Assembly (NCBI GenBank): GCA_937959175.1
Contig: CALGAS010000497.1
Span: 1 to 6,344 of the forward strand
Reading direction: 5' to 3'
From: an uncultured bacterium
GTDB lineage: Bacteria; Planctomycetota; Planctomycetia; Pirellulales; UBA1268
Length of the DNA: 6,344 nucleotides
Shown: piece after piece, positions 5,452 through 6,344 of the stretch
Layout: the number at the start of each line of letters is the position of its first letter
How positions within the stretch are numbered: the first letter of the stretch is position 1
Notes under the pieces: generated by a model
The model's database searches: none
Told to the model about the DNA's origin: nothing
Seen by the model: the letters and a program-made list of their open reading frames with translations, nothing else
Made by a program: the position numbers and the translations under genes

Positions 5452-6344
5452 GGGGCGGCTCGTGGGGCGAGGCGACGGTGGGAATCTGGAAGCGGCCGCG
5501 AGCGGGCCGCTCCGACGGGGCTGCCAGCGTCGGCCGCCGGCCGTTCGCCGCTTCGATCATCGCCGCCACCAGGCTGCCGGGAAAGAGCCGGGTGAGACCG
5601 GCAAAGGAACTGGTCAGACGGGGATTGATTTCGAGGACGCGGTCATCGCGGCCGTCGGCCCGGCTGCCGAGGATCAGATCGATGCCGAGCCAGCCGCCAT
5701 CGGCGGCCACGGCGGCAGCTGCCCGTCGAGCGAGGCTGACCGCCCGGGCGGCAGCAGCTGAGTCAGTGAGCGGCTCGCCGCCGAGGTAGCGGGGGGCATC
5801 GCCGGCAGCGAATCGCTGCAGCATCGGGGGCAGGGCGAGCAACGCCTCCGGCCCGCAAATCAGCGAGACCCCGACCGCAGTGCCGACGACGAGCGGCTCG
5901 ACCCGGGTCGGCACATCGGCAGCGGACGCGGCGGGCTCACGGAGGATCGCCAGCGATTCGCAGCCGCAGCCACCGCGGGCCTTGCGGACTGCCGGCAGGC
6001 GGAAGCCGCGGGGCAGCAGCTCGCCGGACGCAAGCGAGCGGCCGGGGGGGACCGGGATGCCCCGGCCCGCCAGCCGATCGATCGTCGCCTGCTTGTCGGC
6101 GGCGAGCTCGATCACGTGGTCTGCCGGGGCAAGCAGGCGGCCGCCCGCTTGTCGAACGACCCGCGCCCGGTCGAGCAGGATGCCGTCACTTTCAGGCGCG
6201 ACGATGATCGTCCAGTCGGCTGCCCGGGCCTCAGCGGCCAGCGGTCCACGGTCGTCATCGCCCACGACCATGATCCGGCGGACGCGGGGGGGCAGATCAA
6301 GCGAGGCATCAGCGGCCTGGAGCACCGCGATCTCGAGATCGGTC
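5435..6344 (-). CDS. ATP-grasp ligase, MfnD-like, 5' end beyond the window
   Basis: This carboxylate-amine ligase of the ATP-grasp superfamily probably adds glutamate to a tyramine- or tyrosine-type amine in methanofuran/methylofuran synthesis, as archaeal MfnD does. Numbered from the GTG at 6325, it shows DKQATIDRLAGRGIPVPPG (77-95, the usual entry to the ATP-binding region), PAVRKARGGCGCES (111-124, nucleotide-binding lysine 115 and loop), a VEPLVVGTAVGVSLI stretch (142-156), GWLGIDLILG (about 212-221) and LEINPR (231-236, metal-binding Glu and Asn). The reading frame stays open upstream of that GTG to the window edge (T-D-L-E-I-A before V-L-Q-A-A-D), and the family has more N-terminal sequence, so the true start lies outside. 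The stop overlaps the MfnF-like start by 17 bp, making it the upstream gene of the trio. A different ATP-grasp substrate is possible; the neighbourhood is the main argument for MfnD. Confidence 0.83.
   Translation of the reverse strand, partial: TDLEIAVLQAADASLDLPPRVRRIMVVGDDDRGPLAAEARAADWTIIVAPESDGILLDRARVVRQAGGRLLAPADHVIELAADKQATIDRLAGRGIPVPPGRSLASGELLPRGFRLPAVRKARGGCGCESLAILREPAASAADVPTRVEPLVVGTAVGVSLICGPEALLALPPMLQRFAAGDAPRYLGGEPLTDSAAAARAVSLARRAAAAVAADGGWLGIDLILGSRADGRDDRVLEINPRLTSSFAGLTRLFPGSLVAAMIEAANGRRPTLAAPSERPARGRFQIPTVASPHEPPHAACQ

Noticed and set aside
4384..5595. A 403-codon open frame on the plus strand across the MfnF-like gene
   Set aside because: It lies opposite a gene with clear family motifs, is rich in Gly/Arg/Pro and matches no family I recognise. 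Long antisense frames are expected at this GC content.

Overview
The window looks like chromosomal DNA from a planctomycete, probably of the Pirellula/Rhodopirellula kind. It is very GC-rich. It carries a secreted DUF1598 protein, a family I know essentially only from Planctomycetota. It also carries homologues of methanofuran biosynthesis enzymes, which are found in bacteria using tetrahydromethanopterin (H4MPT)-linked C1 metabolism. The assignment rests on recognising protein motifs; no database search was run.

Layout. (1) At 1-46 is a hairpin-forming repeat just past the 3' end of a minus-strand gene. (2) That gene (60-2024, minus) encodes a 654-residue FHA-GAF-AAA+-Fis sigma-54-dependent activator. 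(3) A 148-bp divergent intergenic region (2025-2172) holds a perfect 7+1+7 inverted repeat, a reasonable sigma-70-type promoter for the rightward gene, and its ribosome binding site. (4) At 2173-3519 (plus) is an exported 448-residue DUF1598 protein. (5) A 239-bp convergent intergenic region (3520-3758) is packed with repeats: a decayed copy of the 46-bp element's left flank, a 12-bp tandem duplication, a second and identical copy of the 46-bp element, and a REP/MITE-like inverted repeat whose outer end lies three bases from the next gene's stop codon. (6) From 6344 back to 3759 (minus) runs a tight three-gene operon: an ATP-grasp ligase (5' end beyond the window), a hydantoinase/oxoprolinase-fold MfnF-like protein, and an amino-acid-kinase-fold MfnE-like protein.

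How the genes work together. The minus-strand trio fits a pathway that builds a methanofuran-type C1 carrier, called methylofuran in methylotrophic bacteria. The kinase would activate the furan phosphate to its diphosphate. The MfnF-like enzyme would couple the furan to a tyramine- or tyrosine-derived partner. The ATP-grasp enzyme would attach glutamate. The regulator and the DUF1598 gene are divergent neighbours with no visible functional tie to the trio. The most unusual non-coding features are the identical 46-bp double-hairpin repeats at the 3' ends of two minus-strand genes and the REP-like element beside one of them.
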